Shown: positions 6,167 to 15,086 of the stretch, piece after piece
How the letters are laid out: every line of letters begins with the position of its first letter
Numbering within the stretch: the first letter of the stretch is position 1
From: Ruminococcus sp. AF46-10NS
GTDB lineage: Bacteria > Bacillota > Clostridia > Lachnospirales > Lachnospiraceae
NCBI RefSeq assembly: GCF_003474435.1
Contig: NZ_QRNF01000058.1
Span: 1 to 15,255, forward strand
Length of the DNA: 15,255 nt
Reading direction: 5' to 3'
Notes under the pieces: generated by a model
The model's database searches: none
What the model was told of the DNA's origin: nothing
What the model saw: the letters and a program-made list of their open reading frames with translations, nothing else
Translations under genes and position numbers: made by a program

Positions 6167-6215
6167 TCGAAAAGTTATCAGATATACGAGTAAGCAGATC
6201 GTTTTGCAGATCTGC
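6162..6215. other. Hairpins between convergent genes
   Basis: TCTGAT/ATCAGA (6162-6182) overlaps the stop of the plus-strand gene. GCAGATC/GATCTGC (6194-6215) lies just beyond the stop of the minus-strand nrdG. Neither has a T-run. They may mark weak 3' ends for the two convergent transcripts, but no strong terminator is visible in the gap. Confidence 0.3.
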
Positions 6216-6218
6216 AGT

Positions 6219-6914
6219 TTACAGATCCATACCGCGAATTTCAACTACCGGGATCGTCTCAAGGAGGATATCCCGGTAGTTTTTCATTTCTTCCTCGGAG
6301 CAGGCGGAGAATCCCGGCATCAGAACCCCGTCAGAATCCCGGTAAGCCTGGAGATAATAGGATTTCGCACCGCTTAGCCACTGACTGATCTCCTGAAAAT
6401 CTTTTTCAGAATGAAGCTCACGTACAACAGTAGTACGAAATTCATAATCAAGATCTCCGTTCAGCAGCCATCCGGCAGTTTCACGGATCGCGTCCAGATC
6501 AACATTCACGCCGGTAAGCGCATGATAGTTGGAAGGACAGGCCTTGATATCCATTGCGACCTTGTCAATGAGGCCGTCTGCTGCGAGTTTTTTTACCACA
6601 GAGGGACGTGATCCGTTGGTATCAAGCTTCACATCATAACCAAGCTTTTTAATCTCGTGAAGAAAATCCGGAAGTCCGTCAGAAAGCGTCGGTTCGCCTC
6701 CGGACACGCACACACCGTCCAGAATTCCCTTCCTTTTTTTCAGAAAAGCCAGAATTTCCTCCTGGGAATATTCAGGCTGGCTTCCTGGTTCCACTACCAG
6801 AGCCCCATTCTGGCAAAAAGGACAGCGGAAATTGCAGCCGCCCAGGAATATGGTGCAGGCCACCCGGCCCGGGTAATCCAGTAAAGTTGTTTTGTTAAAT
6901 CCGCATATTTTCAT
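6219..6914 (-). CDS. nrdG: Anaerobic ribonucleotide reductase activating protein (radical SAM)
   Basis: The protein has 231 residues. The radical-SAM motif CNFRCPFC (Cys 27, 31, 34) would bind a 4Fe-4S cluster and SAM, and is followed by VSGGEPT (71-77). The start KICGFNKTTLLDYPGRVACTIF and the motif FLGGCNFRCPFCQNG are typical of the NrdG2-type activase. That enzyme generates the glycyl radical on class III ribonucleotide reductase for anaerobic dNTP synthesis. AAAGGAT about eight bases upstream supports the start. The catalytic subunit gene nrdD is not adjacent: the next gene upstream is divergent. The gene therefore seems to be transcribed alone, and its partner must be elsewhere. Some radical-SAM activases of this type serve other glycyl-radical enzymes, so the NrdD partner is inferred. 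Confidence 0.88.
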   Translation of the reverse strand: MKICGFNKTTLLDYPGRVACTIFLGGCNFRCPFCQNGALVVEPGSQPEYSQEEILAFLKKRKGILDGVCVSGGEPTLSDGLPDFLHEIKKLGYDVKLDTNGSRPSVVKKLAADGLIDKVAMDIKACPSNYHALTGVNVDLDAIRETAGWLLNGDLDYEFRTTVVRELHSEKDFQEISQWLSGAKSYYLQAYRDSDGVLMPGFSACSEEEMKNYRDILLETIPVVEIRGMDL

Positions 6915-7031
6915 AAGTAAAATCCTTTCGTTTATATAAGAACGCTCAAATCAGGTAAATCTCGATAATATCAGTATAAGCATACCTCAGCACACAAAAA
7001 GCTGCAATGTTATATTGGGATTTATAAGTGA

Positions 7032-7060
7032 TTGCGAAACGTCACTAAACCACGTATAAT
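7032..7060 (+). promoter_or_regulatory. Promoter of the AraC-family regulator gene
   Basis: TTGCGA (7032-7037), a 17-bp spacer, then a perfect TATAAT (7055-7060). It makes the in-frame TTG at 7032 part of the -35 element, which supports the downstream ATG at 7128 as the true start. Confidence 0.7.
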
Positions 7061-7127
7061 TTATCCAGATATTACCCGAAATAAACGAGTCTCCCGGAAA
7101 ATAAACAATAAACGAAAGGACACCGAC

Positions 7128-8324
7128 ATGGCAGAACATACATTGCTGAGAAAACTGGAAAGTTTGTGGGGAATTCCCATTTTTTATGCAGATGAAGCAG
7201 GGGGGAATATCCGGAGTCTTGGGGTTTTTTCCGAAAAACAGAATCCGCTGACTGTATCAGAGGAATTGCGCCGTTCCCTGATCTGCCAGACAAAGGAAAA
7301 GAATGTACCGACTGTTTATAAGGTCTTTGATAAAATTTATTTCTTCTGTGTTCAGAGCGGTCAGGATTTCTATCTGTCAGGTCCGGTATGTGCAGAAGAG
7401 CTCAGCTATGTGGAAATCCATCAGTTTTATAAGAAATATCATATGTCAACGAAAGAAGAACGTCATCCGGACAAAATGACACTGAACCGAATGCTGAATT
7501 TCGTAAGTTTTCTGTATGAGCTTCTGGAGGGAAAGGATATTCAGCCAGACGACCTTATGGAAAAAAATAATCTCATTGAGGAAAAAGAGGTTTGGCAGGA
7601 GGGCGAAACAGTTCGCATTGAACTGGACAAATCGGATACGGCAGCCTATCATCATACATACATAGAAGAACGATATGTACTGGACAGTATACGTGAAGGA
7701 AATGTGGAAGAGGTTAATGAACGAGCCACGGCACTTTTGGAAAAGGGTGGGATTCTTTCCAGAAAACATTTTAATCATCAGAGGAATCAGGCTATTGTGA
7801 TAACTACACTGGCAACAAGAGAAGCTATAGCAGGAGGAGTCTCGCCGGCAGATGCATATCGTCTCAGTGATTATTTTATCAATCAGATCGATCAATGTCG
7901 GACTATGGAAGAAATGATCGAACTGAATCAAAGATGTTTTTATAAATTTACAAAACTGGTGGCTGATACCAGAAAAACCAGAAGTTTTTCCAGCTACACA
8001 GAGCAGTGCAAAGATTATATTTCACAGAATTACCACCACAAGATCTACATGGAGGACATTGCAGAAGCGATCGGGATCAGCCAGGGGCATCTGTCCCGGA
8101 TCTTCCGTCAGGATACCGGAGAAAAAATCCAGGATTACATTCTGAAATTCCGGGTAAAAAGAGCTGCCAATCTTCTGAAGTATTCCGATGCCACTCTGTC
8201 AGAGATCAGTGACTATGTATGCTTCAACTCCCAGAGCCATTTTGGCAGCGTATTCAAAGAATATATGAAGATGACCCCAGGACAGTACCGTGAGAAATAT
8301 AAACGCAAGGAATTTTATTTCTGA
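7128..8324 (+). CDS. AraC-family transcriptional regulator of the beta-glucoside locus
   Basis: The protein has 398 residues from the ATG at 7128. GAAAGGA (7114-7120) lies seven bases upstream, and upstream in-frame codons fall in the promoter. The C-terminal region from about residue 286 is an AraC DNA-binding domain. Its first helix-turn-helix is about 308-331 (MEDIAEAIGISQGHLSRIF). The second is about 357-384, with the family ending CFNSQSHFGSVFKEYMKMTP followed by GQYREKY. The N-terminal 280 residues are not a typical cupin and probably form a sensor or dimerisation region that I cannot name. The gene stands just upstream of, and in the same direction as, the symporter-hydrolase-kinase-GH1 operon. 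It is likely the sugar-responsive activator of that operon. Confidence 0.88.
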   Translation: MAEHTLLRKLESLWGIPIFYADEAGGNIRSLGVFSEKQNPLTVSEELRRSLICQTKEKNVPTVYKVFDKIYFFCVQSGQDFYLSGPVCAEELSYVEIHQFYKKYHMSTKEERHPDKMTLNRMLNFVSFLYELLEGKDIQPDDLMEKNNLIEEKEVWQEGETVRIELDKSDTAAYHHTYIEERYVLDSIREGNVEEVNERATALLEKGGILSRKHFNHQRNQAIVITTLATREAIAGGVSPADAYRLSDYFINQIDQCRTMEEMIELNQRCFYKFTKLVADTRKTRSFSSYTEQCKDYISQNYHHKIYMEDIAEAIGISQGHLSRIFRQDTGEKIQDYILKFRVKRAANLLKYSDATLSEISDYVCFNSQSHFGSVFKEYMKMTPGQYREKYKRKEFYF

Positions 8325-8360
8325 ATAAGTTTATAAAAATATTAGAAATATGTTGAAAAA

Positions 8361-8414
8361 ATGATAAATACATCAAAAATATGATAACAAAAACGGAAAA
8401 TCTTTGCTTATAAT
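8361..8414 (+). promoter_or_regulatory. Probable activator-dependent promoter of the sugar operon
   Basis: A perfect -10 TATAAT lies at 8409-8414 but no good -35 stands 16-18 bp upstream (AT-rich AACAAA-like). Just upstream are two direct repeats of ATGATAA (8361-8367 and 8381-8387), exactly 20 bp apart and in A-rich surroundings. The second touches the -35 position. Tandem direct half-sites about two helix turns apart next to a poor -35 are typical for activation by AraC-type proteins. The assignment to the neighbouring regulator is inference. The leader to the start codon is about 110 nt. Confidence 0.5.
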
Positions 8415-8527
8415 ATGCTTGTCGTTGAGACATACCTGATTGATCCGCCAGAAACAGGGCGCGCAGAAAAAATTTACATGTTCCTGAATGGATCGTTAAA
8501 TCAACATAAAAAAGGTGGAGGAAAGAA

Positions 8528-9961
8528 ATGCAAAAGTTAAAACACGAACCGGCATATTATGAAACAACAAAGTTCAAATGGAGACAGCGTATCGGTTTTG
8601 GTATCAGTGATTATGCTTGTAATCTTGCGTACCTTCTTGCCAATACATATCTTCTCTTTTATTACACAAACTGCGCGGGACTTGCAGCCGGCGCTGTTGG
8701 ATTTATGTTCGTTGTAACAAAATTCATCGATGCATTTACAGACTATATGGTAGGTGCAATGATCGACCGTACAGATACAAAAATGGGACGTTACCGTCCA
8801 TGGATGCTTTACGGTGCACCGGTCCTTGCAGTTGGTATGGTTCTTCTGTTTTCCGTTCCGACAGGATGGAGCGCAGGTGCAAAGCTTGCATGGGCATACG
8901 TAACTTACGTTATCTTCTCATTTGGCTACACTCTGGTAAATATTCCGATGGCACCGATCGTATCTTCTCTGTCAGCATCAGCAACAGAGCGTACCAAGAT
9001 TTCTACAACACGTACTGTATTTTCAAACCTTGGATCACTGACATCTTCCCTGTTCGTGCTTCCGATGGTATACTTCTTCTCCGGCTCCAAGGATGCAACT
9101 GGTGCAGCGCTGGCTAACGGATATCGTAACACAAACATTGTACTTGGAATCATCGTCGTTGTGATCATGGCAATCTGTGTATTCTCCATCGTGGAGATCA
9201 ATCCTCCGACAAAGTCAGCAGGAAAGAGCTCTCTGATCAAGGATATCGGAAGTCTTGTAAAAAATAAATATTACCTCATGTTCCTTGGCGAGGTATTTTT
9301 CCTCTTCCTTGGATATCTTTCCATGTACGGAGCAATGCAGTACTATTATACTTACATTGTTGGTGATGTAAGCGGAATGTCACTGGCACTTACCTTACTT
9401 ACCTTACTTGCAATCCCGACTATGATACTTGCAGCTTATCTCAATGGTAAGGGAATTGCCAAGATCAAGCTGATCCAGTTTGGAGCGATCGTAGACTGTG
9501 TTGGATTTGCGATTTTGTTTTTCACATCCAATGGAACGATTGCAACAGCATCCCTTGGACTGATCGGACTTGGCTTTGGTTTCCGTTCCAGTATGTTCTT
9601 CTCCATGATGCCTGATATCTTTGACTATACAGAGTGGCAGGTAGGAAGAAACCTTGGCGGAACACAGAATGCGATCCAGGGATTTGTAAACAAGGTTTCC
9701 TCAGCAGCAGCATCTGCTATCGTATCTGCTCTTCTTGTATGGGGTAACTATGATGCAGCAAAGCTTGATAAGGCAGTGGCAGAGGGTATCAGCATTGCAA
9801 AGGAGTTCCCGCAGACACATACAGCGATCAATTTTGCATTCGGTGGTCTTGCACTGGTAGCTACAATACTTTCTATCGTTGTGCTGATTCCATATGATCT
9901 GGATAAAAAATATCCGCAGATCCGTGCAGAGCTGAACCAGCGGAATAAAGAAAACGCATAA
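8528..9961 (+). CDS. GPH-family sugar:cation symporter (MFS fold)
   Basis: The protein has 477 residues and about 12 hydrophobic segments. It matches the glycoside-pentoside-hexuronide:cation symporter family (MelB, UidB, XylP). Visible signatures are the N-terminal FGISDYACNLAYLLANTYLLF, the KFIDAFTDYMVGAMIDRTDT loop (residues 65-84) followed by MGRYRPW, and the PDIFDYTEWQVGRN motif in the C-terminal half. It would import an intact, unphosphorylated glycoside coupled to Na+ or H+. It lacks the extra IIA-like domain seen in LacS. The start is supported by GGTGGAGG (8514-8521). It is the first gene of the probable operon, followed by a 94-bp gap with hairpins. Confidence 0.92.
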   Translation: MQKLKHEPAYYETTKFKWRQRIGFGISDYACNLAYLLANTYLLFYYTNCAGLAAGAVGFMFVVTKFIDAFTDYMVGAMIDRTDTKMGRYRPWMLYGAPVLAVGMVLLFSVPTGWSAGAKLAWAYVTYVIFSFGYTLVNIPMAPIVSSLSASATERTKISTTRTVFSNLGSLTSSLFVLPMVYFFSGSKDATGAALANGYRNTNIVLGIIVVVIMAICVFSIVEINPPTKSAGKSSLIKDIGSLVKNKYYLMFLGEVFFLFLGYLSMYGAMQYYYTYIVGDVSGMSLALTLLTLLAIPTMILAAYLNGKGIAKIKLIQFGAIVDCVGFAILFFTSNGTIATASLGLIGLGFGFRSSMFFSMMPDIFDYTEWQVGRNLGGTQNAIQGFVNKVSSAAASAIVSALLVWGNYDAAKLDKAVAEGISIAKEFPQTHTAINFAFGGLALVATILSIVVLIPYDLDKKYPQIRAELNQRNKENA

Positions 9962-9990
9962 ATTAAAATCAAACAAAAAAAGAAAAAATA

Positions 9991-10018
9991 AGGAGCATCG
10001 AAAGGTGCTCCTTTCGAT
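9991..10018 (+). other. Two mutually exclusive intercistronic hairpins
   Basis: AGGAGCA (9991-9997) can pair with TGCTCCT (10006-10012). Alternatively ATCGAAAG (9997-10004) can pair with CTTTCGAT (10011-10018). The two stems share bases and cannot form together. No T-run follows. They lie between the symporter and hydrolase genes, before the ribosome site AAGGAGG (10041-10047). An in-frame GTG at 10005 would be inside them. Confidence 0.55.
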
Positions 10019-10055
10019 TACCAGAACATCTATTTTATATAAGGAGGAAAATATT

Positions 10056-10982
10056 ATGTGGAATTACGCCTATACAGTACCGGAAAACAAAAAAGTAAGG
10101 GTGATCGTACATACAGACTGCAAAAACGAGGCAGATGACCAGTATGCAGTAGCACATCATCTCATGACACCAAGATTCGACGTAAAAGGCCTTGTTGCAG
10201 GTCATTTCTGGAAAAACCCGCAGCAGTACGGCGAGCTTGGTACTGCACAGGCAAGCTACGATGAGATCATCAAAGTTATGGATCTTATGGGACTTAAGGA
10301 CCAGTATCCGGTAAAGCTTGGTGCACCGCGCGCCCTTGAGGATGAGCATACACCAATCGATTCCGAGGGTGCAAGATTCATTATCGAGGAAGCGATGAAA
10401 GACGATAAGAGACCGTTATACATCGCATGCCAGGGAGCAATCACAGACGTTGCATCCGCACTTCTGATGAAACCGGAGATCGCAGAGCGAATGACAGTGA
10501 TCTGGATCGGCGGAGCTGACTATCCAAAGGGAGGATTTGAGTTCAATCTGATGATGGATATCAACGCTGTAAACGTGGTATTCTCCTCCAAAGTGCCGGT
10601 ATGGCAGGTACCGATGAGCCTTTACAAAGTGATGGCTGTTTCTCTTGCAGAGCTTCAGCTGAAGGTACGCCCATGTGGAAAGATCGGAAAATATCTTTTT
10701 GAGCAGCTGGTGGATTTCAACCATGTAGCAGCCAAGTACGAAATGGACTGGCCACAGGGCGAGATCTGGGGACTTGGTGATCAGGGAACCATTGCCGTCC
10801 TGATGGAAGAGCTGGAAAAGGTAAGCTACGATATGGTACCTGCACCAAGAATTGCAGAGGATATGACATACATCCATGGACAGGACAACCGTGAGATCCG
10901 TGTTTACAAATATCTGGATGCAAGACTGACACTGGAAGATTTCTTTGCAAAGCTTGCACTGAATTTTGGTGACGAGAAATAA
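10056..10982 (+). CDS. Nucleoside-hydrolase-family protein (IUNH fold), variant metal loop
   Basis: The protein has 308 residues from the ATG at 10056 (AAGGAGG eight bases upstream). An upstream in-frame GTG at 10005 would add 17 atypical residues. The fold signature is visible in order: beta strand VRVIVHTD, then a metal loop with Asp21, Glu25, Asp27 and Asp28. Next come YIACQGAITDVASAL, the WIGGAD loop (150-155), and EFNLMMDINAVNVVFSSKVP with Glu162 and Asn164 equivalent to the ribose-binding EFN of nucleoside hydrolases. Last is GDQG with Asp242. These enzymes use Ca2+ to hydrolyse N-ribosidic bonds. Here the usual DTDPGxDDA loop has three extra residues (TDCKNEADDQ), which marks a distinct subfamily. 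Substrate is unknown. Its position among a sugar symporter, a ROK kinase and a 6-phospho-beta-glucosidase suggests a glycosidic substrate related to that pathway. It is 13 bp upstream of the ROK gene. Confidence 0.8.
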   Translation: MWNYAYTVPENKKVRVIVHTDCKNEADDQYAVAHHLMTPRFDVKGLVAGHFWKNPQQYGELGTAQASYDEIIKVMDLMGLKDQYPVKLGAPRALEDEHTPIDSEGARFIIEEAMKDDKRPLYIACQGAITDVASALLMKPEIAERMTVIWIGGADYPKGGFEFNLMMDINAVNVVFSSKVPVWQVPMSLYKVMAVSLAELQLKVRPCGKIGKYLFEQLVDFNHVAAKYEMDWPQGEIWGLGDQGTIAVLMEELEKVSYDMVPAPRIAEDMTYIHGQDNREIRVYKYLDARLTLEDFFAKLALNFGDEK

Positions 10983-10995
10983 GGTTTGAGGTAAA

Positions 10996-11902
10996 ATGAA
11001 AATGAAAAATTATCTGGTTTTTGATGCAGGCGGAACATTTACGAAATACGCGTTAATGGATGAAAATGCAGAAATTCTTGAAAAAGATAAGGTTCCTACA
11101 CCGGACTATCATACAAAGACAAAAGAGGACTATTATGCAGTTCTGGACAGTGTTGTGGAGAAATACAGAAACCGCATTGAAGGTATTGCCATCAGCATGC
11201 CTGGTATGCTGGACAACAGGAATGGATATTGTGTAACAGCAGGATATCTTGCATATCTTGCAGGAAGTACTGTTGGCACAGAGCTTTCCCAGCGTTACGG
11301 AATTCCGGTTTCCGTGGAAAATGATGGAAAATGTGCAGCACTTGCCGAGTTCTGGAGAGGAAGTCTTAAGGGCTGTACAAACGGGGCTGTTGTTGTTATC
11401 GGAACCGGTGTTGCAGGCGGGATCATCCTCAACGGAAAGCTTTTCCGCGGAAATCATTTCACCGCAGGCGAATACAGCTATGTATGCACAGAGGCGAAAG
11501 AGCCGGCAGAGATGGACAGCTACTGGGGAATGATCAGTGGCGCGGAAGGGCTTGCAAAGATTGTTGCAAAGCATACAGGAGAGGACTGGAAGATTTACGA
11601 TGGATTGAAGATATTCGGTCTGGCAAATGAAGGTGATGAGAAAGTTCTGGCAGGTCTGAGAGAGTTTACAGACCGTCTTGCAGTACAGATCTATAACCTG
11701 AATATTTATCTGGATCTGGACATCATTGCTATTGGCGGCGGTATCAGCCGGCAGCCGCTTCTGCATGAATATCTTCAGAAGAGCCTGGATGAAGTAATGA
11801 AGAATATTCCGCTGCGAAAGATAACACCATATGTTCCGGAGCCGAAGCTCACAAAGTGTCAATTCTACAATGACGCAAATTTAATAGGTGCGTTGTATCA
11901 TT

Positions 11903-11916
<14 letters not shown>
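10996..11916 (+). CDS. ROK-family sugar kinase (possible beta-glucoside kinase)
   Basis: The protein has 306 residues with no N-terminal helix-turn-helix, so it is a kinase and not a ROK repressor. ATP-site motifs are DAGGT (10-14) and GTGVAGG (136-142), with GGGIS near 247-251. The sugar-binding and catalytic segment is ENDGKCAALAE, with the probable base Asp110. The usual ROK zinc motif (CxCGxxGCxE) is absent, as in some BglK-like members. Between an uptake symporter and a 6-phospho-beta-glucosidase, the simplest role is phosphorylation at O6 of the non-reducing glucose of a beta-glucoside, or of released glucose. Start is at 10996, or at 11002, which is better spaced from GAGG (10988-10991). 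The stop codon lies inside a strong hairpin shared with the next intergenic region. Confidence 0.85.
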
Positions 11917-13376
<1,460 letters not shown>

Positions 13377-13437
13377 TTTCACTGCCTGATTTTACAGAAA
13401 AAAACAGATATAATCCTGTTTTTGACAGTGGCAAAAT

Positions 13438-13484
13438 AAAAAATCGCTGTATCCCTTGACTTTACTGGGATACAGCGATTTTTT
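13438..13484 (+). terminator. Terminator of the beta-glucoside operon
   Basis: A perfect 18-bp stem, A6-TCGCTGTATCCC (13438-13455) with GGGATACAGCGATTTTTT (13467-13484). It is followed by GCG, so the T-run is within the stem. Its symmetry allows function in both directions. A weaker AAAAACAG/CTGTTTTT hairpin (13400-13423) precedes it. The stretch 13485-13675 holds no gene. Confidence 0.9.
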
Positions 13485-13549
13485 GCGTCGTTTTGGCTAC
13501 TGTTCGTTTTTTTCCATTTGGATCCATATATATATGTAGAGACACTGCC

Positions 13550-13588
13550 GACAGTAACACGGATAACGGTATGGGCTCAGTTACTGTC
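13550..13588. repeat. 9-bp inverted repeat upstream of lipocalin-like gene
   Basis: GACAGTAAC (13550-13558) and GTTACTGTC (13580-13588) are perfect complements 21 bp apart. They lie about 90 bp before the gene at 13676, in a region with no clear -35/-10 pair apart from a weak TATTAT at 13622. The repeat could be an operator or an RNA hairpin. Confidence 0.4.
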
Positions 13589-13675
13589 AGAAATGCTAGT
13601 GTAAATATTTGAGTATTCATGTATTATGAAAATAAACATAAACACAATTATATCAAGTAGGAAGGAGATGATTTT

Positions 13676-14497
13676 ATGAGAGGAAAGATGAAAGTGTGGG
13701 TGGCCGGTACAGTTGGAATTCTGGCGGCAGGCCTGATGAGCGTGAATGTTTATGCAGTTGAGGAGAAAGATGTTATCGGAACCTGGTATGTAAATGAGCT
13801 TTCTATGGGCGAAGGGTTATCGTTTCATCCTGGAGCAATAGGGATGGAAGTGACTGTGGACGTTAAAGAAGGCGGCAAGATGGAAACAACAAGTTCTTCT
13901 TATGGCGAAGAGCCGGAGGTAGATCAATCAGAATGGAAAATAGAAAATGACAAATTGCTGATGACTTATGACGGTCAGACAGAAGAAGGTGAGTATACTG
14001 ACGGTAAGATAACTTTAACTGCAGATGGAATGACAATGATCCTGAGTCAGGAAAGGGAAGAGTATAAGCCATATGTACCGGGTGAACCGTTAGAAAATCC
14101 GACGATGGAGGATTTTGAAGGAGAATGGAACTGTACTCTGATGGAAGCGTTTGGAATGCAGATGCCTGTTAACTCTGATCTGACCGGATTTGAGATGAAA
14201 CTGTCCGTTCAGGAGGATAATTCCGAGCTTACCTTAATAGAGAGCGGAGAAGAGAGTAAAGTAGAACTTCAGGGTGAAGTGGAAGGAAATACACTGGTAT
14301 TGAAGGCTGTATCAGAGGATGAGGCAGGGACTCCGTTTTTCAGCTGTGATCTTATGAAGTTTAATTTACTGGATGATGGAAAACTGTGTTTTGAAGTGGA
14401 GTCTGATGACAGTGAAGAATCAGAAGAAGCTGAAACAACAGATGAAGAGGATTACTCCATAAAGACATATTTTGAAAAAATAGTCGTTGCAAAGTAG
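13676..14497 (+). CDS. Secreted lipocalin-like protein of unknown function
   Basis: The protein has 273 residues, and GAAGGAG (13661-13667) gives a well-spaced start. Residues 1-27 form a signal peptide with likely cleavage after VYA. No lipobox Cys is visible, so it is probably released or held non-covalently. Two similar beta-rich modules follow. Residues about 30-128 begin VIGTWYVNEL and include alternating strands ending GKITLTADGMTMILSQ. Residues about 142-273 begin FEGEWNCTLMEAFG. Both look like the lipocalin-like family that starts with a G-x-W motif. A Ser/Glu/Asp-rich acidic stretch lies near residues 242-260. No function can be assigned. It is likely co-transcribed with the next gene 65 bp downstream. 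Confidence 0.75.
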   Translation: MRGKMKVWVAGTVGILAAGLMSVNVYAVEEKDVIGTWYVNELSMGEGLSFHPGAIGMEVTVDVKEGGKMETTSSSYGEEPEVDQSEWKIENDKLLMTYDGQTEEGEYTDGKITLTADGMTMILSQEREEYKPYVPGEPLENPTMEDFEGEWNCTLMEAFGMQMPVNSDLTGFEMKLSVQEDNSELTLIESGEESKVELQGEVEGNTLVLKAVSEDEAGTPFFSCDLMKFNLLDDGKLCFEVESDDSEESEEAETTDEEDYSIKTYFEKIVVAK

Positions 14498-14504
14498 TGT
14501 AAAA

Positions 14505-14533
14505 TACTGCCGTACCGAAATGGTACGGCAGTA
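14505..14533 (+). other. Perfect 12-bp intercistronic hairpin
   Basis: TACTGCCGTACC (14505-14516) pairs exactly with GGTACGGCAGTA (14522-14533) around GAAAT. AAATATGAA follows, with no T-run. It lies between the stop of the secreted-protein gene and the ribosome site of the next gene. It may stabilise the upstream message or reduce read-through. Confidence 0.7.
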
Positions 14534-14561
14534 AATATGAAACGCCGGGAGGGAAATGGTC

Positions 14562-15086
14562 ATGAATGATTTTTTGACAGAAAAGAATAAAAAAGCAGGA
14601 ATACTGGGAAAACTGAAATGGGTTCTTTGTGGCTTCTGTATACTTTTTTCCCTGGGAGCCATTGGGGCATCGGAGAAGTATATTGGTGAGGGACGATGGG
14701 GAATGGCAGCAACAGAGGTTATACTTGGCCTGTTGTTTCTGTATCCGACTTTCAGGGGAATCCAGAAAGCATTGAAAAAGAAAAAAGCCGGAGAAATCGC
14801 TATCTGGTTTGAATCTTATGCCCAGAATACAGTTTCATTTGAGAAGCTTGAGCAGGAGATGGGAAAAGGGGCAGTAAAAAAACTTGAAAAATTTATTGCC
14901 GGGGGATATATCAGAAATATCCAGGTAGACAGAGAAGGAGAATTTATTATGATTACTGCACCAAACAGGCGTGTAAATGAAAAGATTTACATAACAGTTA
15001 CCTGTCCCGCCTGTGGCGCAAAGAATCAGGTGATAAAAGGCCGCCTGAGCAATTGTGAATATTGTGGACAGCGTCTTACTCAGTAA
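14562..15086 (+). CDS. Small membrane protein with winged-helix-like segment and zinc ribbon
   Basis: The protein has 174 residues from the ATG at 14562. That start is eight bases after GGGAGGG (14547-14553), whereas the ATG at 14556 is only two bases away and was rejected. Two membrane helices lie at about residues 17-36 and 48-66 with a short external loop, followed by a basic KKKK stop-transfer. Residues about 80-132 (EKLEQEMGKGAVKKLEKFIA...GYIRN) resemble a small winged-helix found in several Firmicute membrane proteins. Residues 148-168 form a zinc ribbon, CPAC...CEYC (Cys 148, 151, 165, 168). Together this suggests a membrane-anchored sensor or adaptor, but the family is not recognised. 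No clear terminator follows. The remaining 15087-15255 is AT-rich with a possible TATAAAAT -10-like sequence and no gene. Confidence 0.75.
   Translation: MNDFLTEKNKKAGILGKLKWVLCGFCILFSLGAIGASEKYIGEGRWGMAATEVILGLLFLYPTFRGIQKALKKKKAGEIAIWFESYAQNTVSFEKLEQEMGKGAVKKLEKFIAGGYIRNIQVDREGEFIMITAPNRRVNEKIYITVTCPACGAKNQVIKGRLSNCEYCGQRLTQ

Noticed and set aside
7032..7127. Longer start (TTG at 7032) for the AraC-family regulator
   Set aside because: The TTG is the first triplet of a -35 element with TATAAT 17 bp later, and the added residues look non-conserved. ATG 7128 has a good ribosome site.
10005..10055. GTG start adding 17 residues to the nucleoside-hydrolase-like protein
   Set aside because: The added residues translate the hairpin and the AAGGAGG ribosome site. 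ATG 10056 is well placed.
11053..11862. Long antisense ORF opposite the ROK kinase gene
   Set aside because: Its translation is rich in Cys, Ile and Asn with no family pattern, and the plus-strand ROK motifs account for the sequence. It is a reading-frame shadow.
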